From assembly GCF_001949145.1 (NCBI RefSeq), contig NW_019091406.1, forward strand, positions 500,814 through 564,813: 64,000 nucleotides of DNA. The letters are read 5' to 3'. Source of the stretch: Acanthaster planci. Its lineage: Eukaryota > Echinodermata > Asteroidea > Valvatida > Acanthasteridae. Position numbers and translations under genes: made by a program. The notes beneath the pieces were generated by a model. The model was not told the origin of the DNA, did no database searches, and saw only the letters and a list, made by a program, of their open reading frames with translations. Positions 1-9,393 of this stretch are shown one piece after another (positions within the stretch are counted from its first letter, which is position 1; every line of letters starts with the position of its first letter).

Positions 1-345
1 ATTTTTATTGAGTTGTACAATTTGTTATGACATTGGCAAGTGTGCAAGGAGCAGCGCTATTTGTAATCTACAGTGCACATTGCACATGTATATGCATTGT
101 TTGCATGAATAATTGAACTGTCTCTCCGTTTCAAAAGATGACCAGCTCCTGTTCCCCGGCTTTTTCAATGCAATATCATGCTGAACGAACATGCATTCAG
201 TTTTCCCTGTTTCACTTGCTTTATGATGTCACAACAATGGATGAAGAGGTGTATACAGAAGAAATCAGTTGTATGAAACAAAGAGATGTAATGTTAGTTG
301 TAATCGTAATGTGTTCAGCAGTTTAAGTCGTTTTCTTTCAGTCTA

Positions 346-355
346 AATAAATAAA
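346..355 (+). promoter_or_regulatory. Candidate polyadenylation signals (AATAAATAAA)
   Basis: Two overlapping AATAAA hexamers in an AT-rich context. They would serve a plus-strand transcript entering from the left edge. No cDNA evidence can be seen, and AATAAA occurs by chance in AT-rich DNA. Confidence 0.3.
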
Positions 356-916
356 TTCAGTATCTGGTATTAAATTGTTGCCCAAGATGAAGTTGCTATT
401 AATAATTTATGTATATACACTGTATTATTACCTGAAGACGCACCTCGATTTTCTTGTACACAAAGATTTCAACAGTATACGCTCAGTGAATTGTTTGCAC
501 ATGTTTATTGTTCTTAAGAATCCTCTCCAATCTTAGGTTAGTAAAGTCGTTTCAAAACTTGCAAAGATGTGCGATATTAGTCAAAAAGGGCGCACTTCGA
601 AACCTGCTTGGGAACACTTTTTCCACAAAGTTCTTTTGCAAGTGAACACTGTCTGTTGGATATTGTTGATCAGCAGCAGGAAAAAGGCATTTTGTCCTAA
701 GCTTTGGGACTCTGTTGGGTTAAGCAAGCTGCACACTTTCGTAGCAGAGAAATGCTGTCGTTGGATCTCAGCAGGGCGGCAGCACAGTAAGGGTGGGCGT
801 TTAAGATCAGACATGTCACTTGTTAATTAACATTCGTTCTCTGTAATGGTTTCATTTCGTGTCATTTTCTTGTTACTTTTTATTGCAGTGTTCCTGTTGC
901 TTTCTTTTGATTGTTT

Positions 917-922
917 AATAAA
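917..922 (+). promoter_or_regulatory. Candidate polyadenylation signal AATAAA
   Basis: AATAAA preceded by a T-rich stretch and followed within about 15 bases by GT-containing sequence (ACGTACATGTATTTG), the usual arrangement for a cleavage and polyadenylation site. It would end an upstream plus-strand gene. The support is sequence only. Confidence 0.3.
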
Positions 923-2160
923 GTACACGTACATGTATTTGTAACCCGCACCGTGCTTTTCCGTCAATATATTTTTCAGTTAGTTTTTGTAGACTTAAAC
1001 CTGCATACTGCACTAAGTACAAGTACATGTAAAGAACTTGTACACATTTTACACTTCGGAGTGTTTATAAAACAAGGACTTTATGTATACGCGTTTTGCA
1101 CATTTTGCCTTAAACCCTCTTGAAGAAGCGTGATAGGTAAATAGTTGTTCATTTTGTACGCTGCTGGTGTGTACAAAATTTTCGCTACACCATAATCCGA
1201 AACTATCCCATAAACTGCGCACTAGGTGCTGCTTGTTGCCATGATCTGGGCTTTTGTGACTTCGATCTTGTATTGTAAAATTTGATTGCCCCTCGATTTC
1301 ATATGTTCTTGTAATTCATTTCTGTCATCTAGGTCGCATCTTGGTGAAACGTCACCTATCTTTTTCTTTTGCATTATGGACGTGTGTGCAAGCCTCTTTT
1401 GCAGAACAGTGCACCATTTGTGACCTTGTTAAAAGCAACAGATGTGAAGTTGCGTGAAATGCTACAATGTAATAGCAACGTTCTTGTTAAAGTAAACAGC
1501 TCCAACAAGGAAAGATAAAGTACAGGAGACACGAGAACAAGTATTGTGATATGGAAGCTAAACCTCGGAATGCATGAAATGTGGAACATGTAGGACTGCT
1601 GCCTTTGAGAATCATACAAGATAAAACAATCGGTAACAAGTTCATGATAAAACAACAGAAAGTAAACCTGGAAGAATTTCATTGTTATAAAGTAAACAAT
1701 GAACCGAAGACTGCAGCAATGAGCAAAAGGAACTTTAAGTAAACAAGCAGCTGTAAGAATAAAAGATGCGATTAAAAGTGATCAAGTGAAAGCTAAAAAC
1801 ATGAGTGTTTTGGTAAGAATTCAGTTCGAACTTTGAAAAGTGCTGTTGAAAATTTGCTGTTGGATTCTTCAGGAAGTGAAAGATCTGCTGTGGATCACAC
1901 AAAAAAGTTAGTCAACGTTTAGACCCCATTTGCATTTTGAGTCTGAATGTCGAGTTTTCAAACTATTGTTTTGTTTTACTGAATTATTTAAATCAGATCT
2001 TGTTTGCATGGCGCATTTTTCAGGTATGAGACTAAAATGTGTGGCTTACTTGATTGTAACTCAATGATAAATTTCCGAGCATGATCAGAAAATTAATTGC
2101 TGGTACATGTACATTTATACGGTTTTCTCCAAGTTAACCCCATAGCCTGATTAAATGTGC

Positions 2161-2180
2161 TTTCTTTCTTTATTCCACAG
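2161..2180 (+). promoter_or_regulatory. Probable 3' splice site upstream of first CCCH gene
   Basis: A near-uninterrupted pyrimidine tract ending in CACAG at 2180 is a good 3' splice acceptor. It lies 355 bases before the ATG at 2536, so the coding exon probably starts at 2181 with about 355 bases of 5' UTR, and an untranslated first exon lies upstream. No partner donor site was chosen with confidence. Confidence 0.5.
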
Positions 2181-2535
2181 CGAGTAACAGTCATAAGTGA
2201 CGACTGTTGCCGTATTAACATCTAATGTGAATCTGGAAAGTGGATGCCTGACAAGTCTCCTTCTGAGAAGTTGTAACCTGTACCAGTTTGCCGAGAAGTG
2301 ACCAGTTGAACAGAATTGTTTCGTGCAGAGCCAACAAGAGCAAACAAGGTTGCCATCTGTTCAGTTATTAACAGGCAGTAAGATTTGCGTGTTTAAAGGA
2401 CTTTTGTGCTCTTGCGTGAAAGGAAATGGTGTTTTTGACTGAAAGGACAAGATTCAAATGCTTTAAAAGTGCTCAGACTAAGGTTTGAAAACAAATTGAA
2501 ACTGACTGAGTGAACGAACAGGATTACAATCTGAA

Positions 2536-3552
2536 ATGGCAGCATTTCTGGATGAGGATGGTTATATTGACCAGCGCGTGTGCCGCTTCTATTTAGTCAA
2601 CAATTGCATGTCCGGTAACAGATGTCGGTTTCTGCATTGCAAAGAGTTACTCAAGACCAAGATAACTTGGGTCTGCCTTCATTATCTCAGCAAAATGGGC
2701 TGCTCTTACGGTGTGAATTGTAAATTTGACCACCCAGAATGGGCTAGAGGCCTATCCCTGCTGCCTAAAATCTGTGGCCAGTACCGCCATGAGAGAGATG
2801 GAGAGAAATGTCCTGACCAAGACTGTAAATACCTTCATTTCACCGATGAAGAGCACCAGGCGTACATAAAGGATCGAATTATCCCAGCAAGGTTTGACTT
2901 GAAGTTAAACAGGGACAACAACCAGCTTGTGCAGTACAGCAGTGACGAAGAGCCGGATCATGCCAATAATGCAAGGCCGAAGAACAGAGCAAGAGAAGAC
3001 GGTGGTCGAAATCAGCGTGATTCAAGGAGGCACAGGAGCGGAAGTCCAAAACGAGAAAGAAGCCCAAAGCGCGTGAGGAGCCGGAGCCCCGTGCGCTCCT
3101 CCAGTCGGAGTGCCAAGAGAGAAGAGTCCCCAGAGGATGATGCAAAGCGTCTTCAGAAGTTGAAGCACACCATCAAGGACTTGAAAAAGGAGCTGGACAA
3201 TTTATGGAAGGACAACAAGCATCTGCAGCGGCAACTTAGTGATCATAAAAGGTTCCATGAAACGGACCAAGAGCTGATCAACGACTTGATGAGAACCAGG
3301 AACAAGCTGGAGGATGATATCGGCAGGCTCAACGCTGAAAAAATCGATATGACTAAGCAAATCAGTGACCTTTTCAGCGACAACAAGGTGGTGGTGGAAG
3401 AGAACCAGCGCTTGAGAGGATTGTTGCAAGCACAAGAATCAAGACTTCCTTCAACTCAGACAGCTACCCCCGTGGCACAGTCCACCTTTCAAGATCCCTT
3501 CAGTACCTCTAGTAGCTCCTCATCCATGTTCCAACAGAGCAGCTGGAACTAG
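2536..3552 (+). CDS. Three-CCCH zinc finger / RS / coiled-coil protein, ZC3H10-like paralogue
   Basis: A 338-residue protein in a single exon. Three CCCH fingers fill the first third: C16-C24-C30-H34 (C-x7-C-x5-C-x3-H), C47-C56-C62-H66 (C-x8-C-x5-C-x3-H) and an unusually spaced C80-C92-C97-H101 (C-x11-C-x4-C-x3-H). Residues 145-200 are rich in Arg, Ser and Lys with RSP/SPK repeats, as in nuclear RNA-processing proteins, and are followed by a long coiled coil at about 202-302 and a Ser/Thr/Gln-rich tail. CCCH fingers of this kind typically bind single-stranded RNA, so a nuclear RNA-binding role is inferred. The coiled coil shares M-x-KQISDL and ENQRLR-type segments with the next gene, and finger order is the same, so I read the pair as tandem paralogues. 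The ATG has G at -3 and at +4, a strong initiation context. The exact orthologue in other animals is not identified. Confidence 0.9.
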   Translation: MAAFLDEDGYIDQRVCRFYLVNNCMSGNRCRFLHCKELLKTKITWVCLHYLSKMGCSYGVNCKFDHPEWARGLSLLPKICGQYRHERDGEKCPDQDCKYLHFTDEEHQAYIKDRIIPARFDLKLNRDNNQLVQYSSDEEPDHANNARPKNRAREDGGRNQRDSRRHRSGSPKRERSPKRVRSRSPVRSSSRSAKREESPEDDAKRLQKLKHTIKDLKKELDNLWKDNKHLQRQLSDHKRFHETDQELINDLMRTRNKLEDDIGRLNAEKIDMTKQISDLFSDNKVVVEENQRLRGLLQAQESRLPSTQTATPVAQSTFQDPFSTSSSSSSMFQQSSWN

Positions 3553-4373
3553 TAGACACTGATATATACCTTTTCTTTAAAGTAGCTTAGTAGGTGATAT
3601 ATTTTAATAATTTTTAACTGTACAAGCATTAGCCCCTTTCGAAGTTTCCATAGTATACATGCAGTTCGTTACGCGTTACATGGCGTTTTGTTCATGCCTT
3701 ACACGTTTTACTGTTTGAGACCTATCTTCAGCATCAAGTTTGTTTTTCAGTTTCTTAAATGAATTGTTAAAGAAACTTTACGAAGGTGGAGGGTGAATCG
3801 TTTTTCTCCCGTGAGTTTGCCCAAAGATCCAAGAGAAAATATGGCCCTTAGAGAAAAAAATACAAATGTAGGTTGCGTCAAACCCGACTGGGAAGGGATT
3901 TCTAACCTCAACTTTCCCTCGCTTTTTTTAATTGAACAGATTTTCAGTCAGACGGTAGGCCCGCTCAGCAGTTGACACCCGTTGCGTTGAAGCGGTCATT
4001 GCATGCATTGAGCGCAGTTTGTGAGCCAGCACCTACGGCCGGCCGAGTCTAGTGATCTGCAGTGCAGAGTGCCGTGTGCGGGCAGCCAGCAGGTGCCACC
4101 TGTGCAGCAAGCCGGCAGCTTTTGAGCAGCAGCAGGAAGCAGCAAGCAGCCTTAAACGGCAGCAGCAGCCGTTGCGGCATGTCCAGCTCATAAGGAAGTA
4201 CCTTCCTCAAGGTTACGTACGTTGAAATAGCATTGCTGAAGCTGCATTGAAACAATTAAGTGCTATCGCCCTGAAAGGGGCATATCTTGACGCTTTCGCT
4301 GCTAGATCATATAAAATACGTTTCATTCCATTTAAGCAGCTTGCCTTTGATACTTGATAAGCAGTTTAGCCAA
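3553..4373 (+). other. Spacer between the CCCH genes: 3' UTR, then leader of ZC3H10 gene
   Basis: This 821-base spacer has no canonical AATAAA or ATTAAA that I can find. The first 400 bases are AT-rich and look like the 3' UTR of the first gene. From about 3960 the sequence becomes GC-rich, with CAG/AGC-rich runs at about 4078-4173, resembling a 5' UTR. Acceptor-like AAGCAG ends occur at 4339 and 4364, just before the ATG at 4374. A promoter for the second gene probably lies here, but no TATA box is evident. Confidence 0.5.
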
Positions 4374-5471
4374 ATGTCTACAGGGGAGAAAGATTACAGT
4401 GATGACATCTGCCGCGATTACACTCGCGGCGTTTGCAATCGCGGCAGAAACTGCAAATACAAGCATCCCGAGGAGCTAGAAGGCGTAGAGTCCAAGGGCA
4501 ATCATAAGTATGCCTTCTGTCACGATTACCAGAATAGAGAGTGTGTTCGGCCCAACTGTCGTTTCCTCCACTGTTCTCGTGCAGAAGAAGACTACTACAA
4601 AGAGACAGGGAAGTTGCCACCACACCTGGAAGAAAAAGTAGCCCGAGGTTACGGTATCACTGGGGCTGAATCCAGTGGGTTTGATGAGGTCCCAATCTGT
4701 CGGGATTATCAGAAGGGTGAGTGTAACCGCGGTAGTAAATGTAAGTTTCGACACATGAGTAGAGGTGACATGGAGTATGAGGAACGACGGCGCATGAGAA
4801 GCCGCTATCCACCAGGGGGATATGGGGAGTTTGAGTATGATCGCTTGCGTCGCCGTCCTCTGGAAGACCGCTTTGGATACCTTGATTTCGAGACTGGACG
4901 AGGCTCAGGTGATGAGTTTGGGGCGAGGATGGCTATTCGCGAGAGGGTGAGGAGCTCCAATCGTGACACAAGGGAGCTGGAAGAGGAGAATCAGATCCTT
5001 CTGCGCAAGGTGGAAGTGATGCGCAAGCAGATCTCTGACCTAACCGCCGCCAACGAGGTCCTGCTGGAGCAGAATGCTCGTCTGAGGGCCTCTAAGTCCG
5101 AGAATACCAACAACGCGGTGATGCAGGCCGAGACCCACTTGGTGAGGTCGACCACTGGGGTGCCACTTCTCTCCCAAGGGAGTGTAGCTGTCATCCAGAA
5201 GAGCGCAGGCACACCAGGGGCATCTGGTGTCACAGCCATCAATCTGATTGGCCAACAAGAGGGCGGTTTGGGTGACAGGTCGCAGGCTACTCTCATAGCC
5301 TCTGAAATGCAGACCATCCCCGTCTCGGTTTCTTTGCAGCAAGAGTTCCAGCCGGTGTCTCTAGCATCTGTCATGACCACCCAGCCGACCATGCCCATGC
5401 AGAGTGTACCAACCTCTATCTTGACGTACCCCATAGTGTCTCATAACATCCACACAGCAATGGGTCGTTAA
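4374..5471 (+). CDS. ZC3H10: Zinc finger CCCH domain-containing protein 10 orthologue
   Basis: A 365-residue protein. Three evenly typed CCCH fingers: C13-C21-C27-H31, C49-C57-C62-H66 (C-x7-C-x4-C-x3-H) and C109-C117-C123-H127. The arrangement ICRDY / FCHDYQN-EC-RPNCRF / PICRDY, the segment ETGKLPPHLEEKVA between fingers 2 and 3, the short coiled coil at about 200-242 (MRKQISDL...NEVLLEQNARLR) and the C-terminal TYPIVSHNI motif are those of vertebrate ZC3H10. The family binds RNA and in mammals has been tied to mitochondrial function; that role is not shown here. The frame stays open upstream to 4287, but the ATG at 4374 has A at -3 and is followed at once by the conserved region, whereas the 29 extra residues look like translated leader; splice-acceptor-like sites also fall within that stretch. 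The length is close to the vertebrate protein. The gene sits 821 bases downstream of its paralogue, same strand. Confidence 0.95.
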   Translation: MSTGEKDYSDDICRDYTRGVCNRGRNCKYKHPEELEGVESKGNHKYAFCHDYQNRECVRPNCRFLHCSRAEEDYYKETGKLPPHLEEKVARGYGITGAESSGFDEVPICRDYQKGECNRGSKCKFRHMSRGDMEYEERRRMRSRYPPGGYGEFEYDRLRRRPLEDRFGYLDFETGRGSGDEFGARMAIRERVRSSNRDTRELEEENQILLRKVEVMRKQISDLTAANEVLLEQNARLRASKSENTNNAVMQAETHLVRSTTGVPLLSQGSVAVIQKSAGTPGASGVTAINLIGQQEGGLGDRSQATLIASEMQTIPVSVSLQQEFQPVSLASVMTTQPTMPMQSVPTSILTYPIVSHNIHTAMGR

Positions 5472-6745
5472 ATGGTGACTTAAAGAGGTGATCGTAATTG
5501 GGGCCTTGTGAAATGTTGAATGGCAGACGGCGTCTTGGCTATGTGCTTTCCTGTTTTATAGTTATACATGTACTTAGTAATCAGAGACACAACACTCCTA
5601 GTAATTTTCCTGCCACCTGGCATCTCGAAAGCGTCAATGTGCGTTTCTGACCTAATGAAAGAGAGCCTAGTCTATTCTACTTCTACACTCGTCATATTGA
5701 TGTACATGTGCAGCTAACTTGTACACATATTGCAGTTTGTATAAAAAAAAATTGTAAGGAAACAGTAGACCATTGTGGATATCGAAGTAGCCACGATTGC
5801 ACTTGAAAAGTGCCAGAAGGTCTAATGGGATAGTGGGGAGTGCTTTTTTCCCCATGCTGAAGCATCGCTGTGGTCTTTAAATGTTATCAGATTGAGTCCC
5901 TTTTTTCGATTGGTGGATGCTTCGGTATTGCTGGTTTTGGAAATGGATGTCTAGGATACCTGGAGTTGTCTGTGAAGCTGTATTTTTCCCAGTTCATATA
6001 GGCAGCGGCCGCCGGTTTGCCTGTTAAAATGAAAATTGATATGTAAATAACTAGTGCAAACAGCGCTCGTAGTTTTCAAAATACATGATTGTGTTTGAAG
6101 GGCTTCACTTGCATATTGTTTTTTGTTGTGTTGAAGCTGATTAAGTGTGCGTTAGGATTCCAGCATTTTTGCTCAAACCGTTTAAAAGTTCCTGCTTTGT
6201 AACCTATTTTCTTTACATTCTGTCGCGTTTAAAAGTGATGTTTCAAACGTATCACAGTAAAAACGTTTTTTGAATGCATGTAGAAAGAAATTACAGTTAC
6301 GCATTTGATTCATCAGAGGATAATCAATTTTACGTTAGGCTTTCCTCCCAACAAAATGGGGTGGGGTATTGAAATGCATATGCCGCAAGTTAAATATGTG
6401 TATAGGCAAATTGTTTTTGGTTGTGAGTGACTGTGTTTCTTATAGAAAGAGGTGTGTCGTGTGGACTTTGTCATTTTCAAGGGATATTAAAAGGATACAG
6501 TTGACTCCACCCGTTGGGCATTTCAAGGTTCCATGAACCGAAACAGTTTTACTTTAATAATGTAAATACATACATTATAAGGCCTTTCATGCATGTATAT
6601 TTTTTCCATCTGGAAATTGTCGCCTTCATTCTTTATCTATGATCTCGGAAAAAAGTGAATCCAAACCACCAGTAAAATTTTGGGTTTCATTGGTTTTTTT
6701 TTTGGTAGTTTCTGCTCATTCGATATTAGTAGGTATGTACATGTA
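5472..6745 (+). other. ZC3H10 3' flank / 3' UTR
   Basis: AT-rich, with no credible reading frame. The variant hexamer ATTAAA occurs at 6486-6491; the first canonical AATAAA downstream of the stop is at 7991. The 3' UTR therefore either ends early with a non-canonical signal or is about 2.5 kb long. Single TACATGTA copies lie at 5565 and 6738. Confidence 0.4.
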
Positions 6746-6977
6746 CACTGTAAAAACTCGGGTGTTAAAATCAACACTTTTGGGTGTTATCAGATGACTA
6801 CACCATAGGGTGTTACTTTAACACTGATGATGTTACTTTGCACACCTATAAGTGTTACAGTACACTAGAAGCTGTTACAAGTAACACCAAATAACACCAA
6901 AATTTTAACACCAGTGAAAAGTGTTGTCTTCTGATAACACCGCGGGTGTTAAATTTAACACCCCAGTTTTTGCATTG
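6746..6977. mobile_element. MITE-like element with ~50-bp terminal inverted repeats (GGTGTTA family)
   Basis: The left end begins CACTGTAAAAACTCGGGTG and the right end, reverse-complemented, begins CAATGCAAAAACTGGGGTG. The match continues with few mismatches through repeated GTGTTA/TAACAC words to TGTTATCAGA, about 50 bp on each side. The 232-bp element has no coding capacity, so it would be mobilised in trans by a DNA transposase. No clear target-site duplication is seen. A shorter relative is at 54980-55064. Confidence 0.75.
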
Positions 6978-8553
6978 TTGTGATTAGGCGTAGGACACAC
7001 ATACCCTTGAAGGGTAAACGTATCTTAGTGGGTGGCTTTTTCAAGTGATCTGGTCTCTGTATGTCGATTGAGAAACCATTTTGATGCGAATGGGATATTT
7101 GCAAAATAGAACCGATTTTGATTAGTTTGTATTTTTGGAATATAGAAGTGTAAGGACAGGGTGCCATTTGCCTGCAAAACCCATATGCATAATTTGTGTG
7201 TCACTGACAGGAACTTTTGTAATATCCATGTCGTTAATTAATGTTTGAATTGTCGTGTTTAACCACGGTTTAACTAATGATGTGCTTCAAGAAGGTTGCT
7301 TTAATTGTTCTGTTAGCTGTATTACCATAAACAGTTTTCAGTTATTCACGAGTTGATTCATAGACTGTATGTACATATTTTTGTTTTATTATTTGGGTTC
7401 TTTCTTGTTAGTCCACTTAAATTGATGCGAGCTTGTTTCACTTGTTAGATAGCTTTACTTGATGGGTTTGTTTTCGACTGATTTTCTGGCAATCATGAAA
7501 GTGACACACTATTTGAAGTTTCAATTACATGTACAGTGTGTATCTCATACATATTCATTTTCACACCATTCTACTTGAATTGTTTATTAGTGTTAGAACA
7601 TACAGACTTTCGTAATCCCCGCTGGCAAAATAATGCGAAAACGTTGTAATCAGTAGAATGATACTTGCATGTACATTGTGTAAAGCATACGTGAAATAAT
7701 GAGAAAATATTTAGCTCGATGCTTGAATTTGTCACAATTTCACACAGAGCCACAAAAATGTAATGAAGGCTACTGATTTTGGTATTTCAATATTTGGCAA
7801 AAAGCATCATGCATACTTTCAGTTAACGCTTCAGAAAGACTTGCAATTTCACGTCTTCGGAAAATCACTGGATAGCGTCCATGAACGGGAATGCCAAGAT
7901 GAGCATTATATAGAATGTACACGCACATCACTTATGGGTTGTGTATCAAATGTCGAGATCTAATGATGACCGTTACACACGAGCTTCTCCAATAAACTAC
8001 ATTGTCTGTCAAGATGCTGCTTGTAAATGATAGCTGTACCTTTGGACTTGACTTTAACGGTTACACTTTTCATTTATGGCACTCATTGTACGTGTATACT
8101 GAGACAGTTGCTTGAGGGAGTTTTCCACAATCACGCACATCGATCACCCCTATAGCAGTCTGGGAAGGGCATTACGTGCATTTCAGTGGTCTAAGATTGT
8201 CTTCCAGCTTTCATTTGGAGGGAATTAATTTGAGCAATAACACAGGTCAGTTTTTTTCGTTTGCGAGTGAAACTTGCTCGCTAAACATACATGTAGGCCC
8301 TACATGCTGAATAAGGGCAACAAGTATTAACCCAAAGTAGTGTACCGGCTTTGAACACCCGTGCAGACAGCGAATTGTTTACATCGAAATAATTGGCCGG
8401 CGTGCCGATGACGTCACATTGTTTACATGTGCTCTTTCCTGAAGAGCAGGTGGAGCCCACGTAGGCGTACGTAAACAAAGTGTGGCATCTATTATTTCTC
8501 TGAATGTTTCACCTGTGTAAAAGTCGATGCTCTCTGCTGTCTCCTCCCCCGTG
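6978..8553. other. Non-coding DNA after the MITE; candidate poly(A) signal at 7991
   Basis: AT-rich sequence with no supported gene. AATAAA at 7991-7996 is the first canonical polyadenylation hexamer downstream of ZC3H10. TACATGTA palindromes lie at 7526 and 8288. Nothing else with structure was seen. Confidence 0.4.
7991..7996 (+). promoter_or_regulatory. Candidate distal poly(A) signal
   Basis: First canonical AATAAA after the ZC3H10 stop codon. Use would give a 3' UTR of about 2.5 kb that includes the MITE at 6746. Assignment is inference. Confidence 0.25.
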
Positions 8554-8579
8554 TATGGTGTTCCATATGTGCCATCCGG

Positions 8580-9126
8580 CGTCGCATTTTTCGACGGGCG
8601 TCGCATTTTTCAGCCGGCGTCGCATTTTTCGACGGGCGTTGCATTTTTCAGCCGGCGTCGCTTTTTCGACGGGCGTCGCATTTTTCAGCCGGCGTCGCAT
8701 TTTTCAACGTGCGTCCCATTTTTCAGCCTGCGTCGCATTTTTAACCGGCTTCGCATTTTTTGACGGACGTGGCATTTTTCGACGGGCGTTGCATTTTTCA
8801 GCCGGCGTCGCATTTTTCGACGGGCGTCGCATTTTTCAGCCGGCGTCGCATTTTTCAACGTGCGTCGCATTTTTTTAGCCTGCGTCGCATTTTTTAACCG
8901 GCTTCGCATTTTTTGACGGACGTGGCATTTTTCGACAGGCGTCGCATTTTTCGACGGGCGTCGCATTTTCCGCCGGCGTCGCATTTTTCAGCCGGCGTCA
9001 CATTTTTCAACGTGCGTCGCATTTTACAACGGCGTCGCATTTTTCGACTGGCGTCGCATTTTTCAACTTGTGTCGCATTTTTTAGCCGGCGTCGCATTTT
9101 TCGACCGGGTGTCTCATTTTTCGATG
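8580..9126. repeat. Tandem array of a 19-bp unit (29 copies), left arm of foldback element
   Basis: The consensus unit is CGTCGCATTTTTCGACGGG, with variants ending CAGCCGG, CAACGTG, AACCGG or GACGGA. Units run head to tail with lengths of 18-20 bp. Units 4-11 (8637-8786) and 12-19 (8787-8939) repeat the same order of variants, so there is an eight-unit higher-order repeat of about 150 bp. Confidence 0.95.
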
Positions 9127-9292
9127 AAAAATTTTAAGTTTGACCTCCAGACAGCCCATTTGAAGCCAGTTATTGGACGGAGAGAACCCCCACCTTTGTC
9201 ATTGTTTCATCGGAATCTCATATTAGCTTATTATAAAACACTCGAAACTAGTCTAATAAAGAATGAAGTTATCTGTTTTGGAGATCTCACAC

Positions 9293-9369
9293 GCCCGTCG
9301 AAAAATGCGACGCCCGTCGAAAAATGCGACACACGTTGAAAAATGCGATGCACGTTGAAAAATGCGACT
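9293..9369. repeat. Inverted four-copy array, right arm of foldback element
   Basis: Four units that are reverse complements of the 19-bp repeat of the left arm, two of the CGACGGG type and two of the CAACGTG type. The arm is far shorter than its partner (4 versus 29 units), as expected if arrays expand and contract by unequal exchange. Confidence 0.9.
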
Positions 9370-9393
9370 GGTACATAATTATGGAACACCATA

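Larger units (their letters stand above)
1..2160. other. Non-coding 5' flank, possible upstream 3' UTR
   Basis: No reading frame here has a recognisable protein. Two overlapping AATAAA hexamers lie at 346-355 and another at 917-922, the latter followed by a GT-rich stretch, so the first kilobase could be the 3' UTR of a plus-strand gene starting outside the window. The rest is AT-rich, has three TACATGTA palindromes (930, 1024, 2104), and may be promoter, leader exon or intron of the CCCH gene that follows. I cannot place a transcription start. Confidence 0.35.
8554..9393. mobile_element. Foldback transposon with tandem-repeat arms and 6-bp TSD
   Basis: An 840-bp element bounded by perfect 14-bp inverted termini, TATGGTGTTCCATA at 8554-8567 and its complement at 9380-9393, with an exact 6-bp direct repeat CCCGTG on both sides (8548-8553 and 9394-9399). 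The left arm is 29 tandem copies of a 19-bp unit; the right arm has four inverted copies of the same unit; the loop is unique except for a fragment of another repeat (about 9172-9215). Long inverted arms made of short direct repeats are the hallmark of foldback elements (Drosophila FB, sea-urchin TU). It encodes no protein. The apparent Phe/Ser/Ala/Arg-rich reading frames on both strands here are translated repeats, not genes. Confidence 0.85.

Noticed and set aside
4287-4373. 29-residue N-terminal extension of the ZC3H10 frame
   Set aside because: The stretch contains splice-acceptor-like CAG sites, and the conserved protein starts right after the ATG at 4374.
8580-9126. CRISPR-like array
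   Set aside because: Units are contiguous with no unique spacers; it is a tandem repeat in a eukaryotic contig.
8504-9137. Long Phe/Ser/Ala-rich (plus) and Arg/Lys/Asn-rich (minus) open frames
   Set aside because: They are translations of the 19-bp tandem repeat in the foldback arm; all frames lack stops because the unit does.
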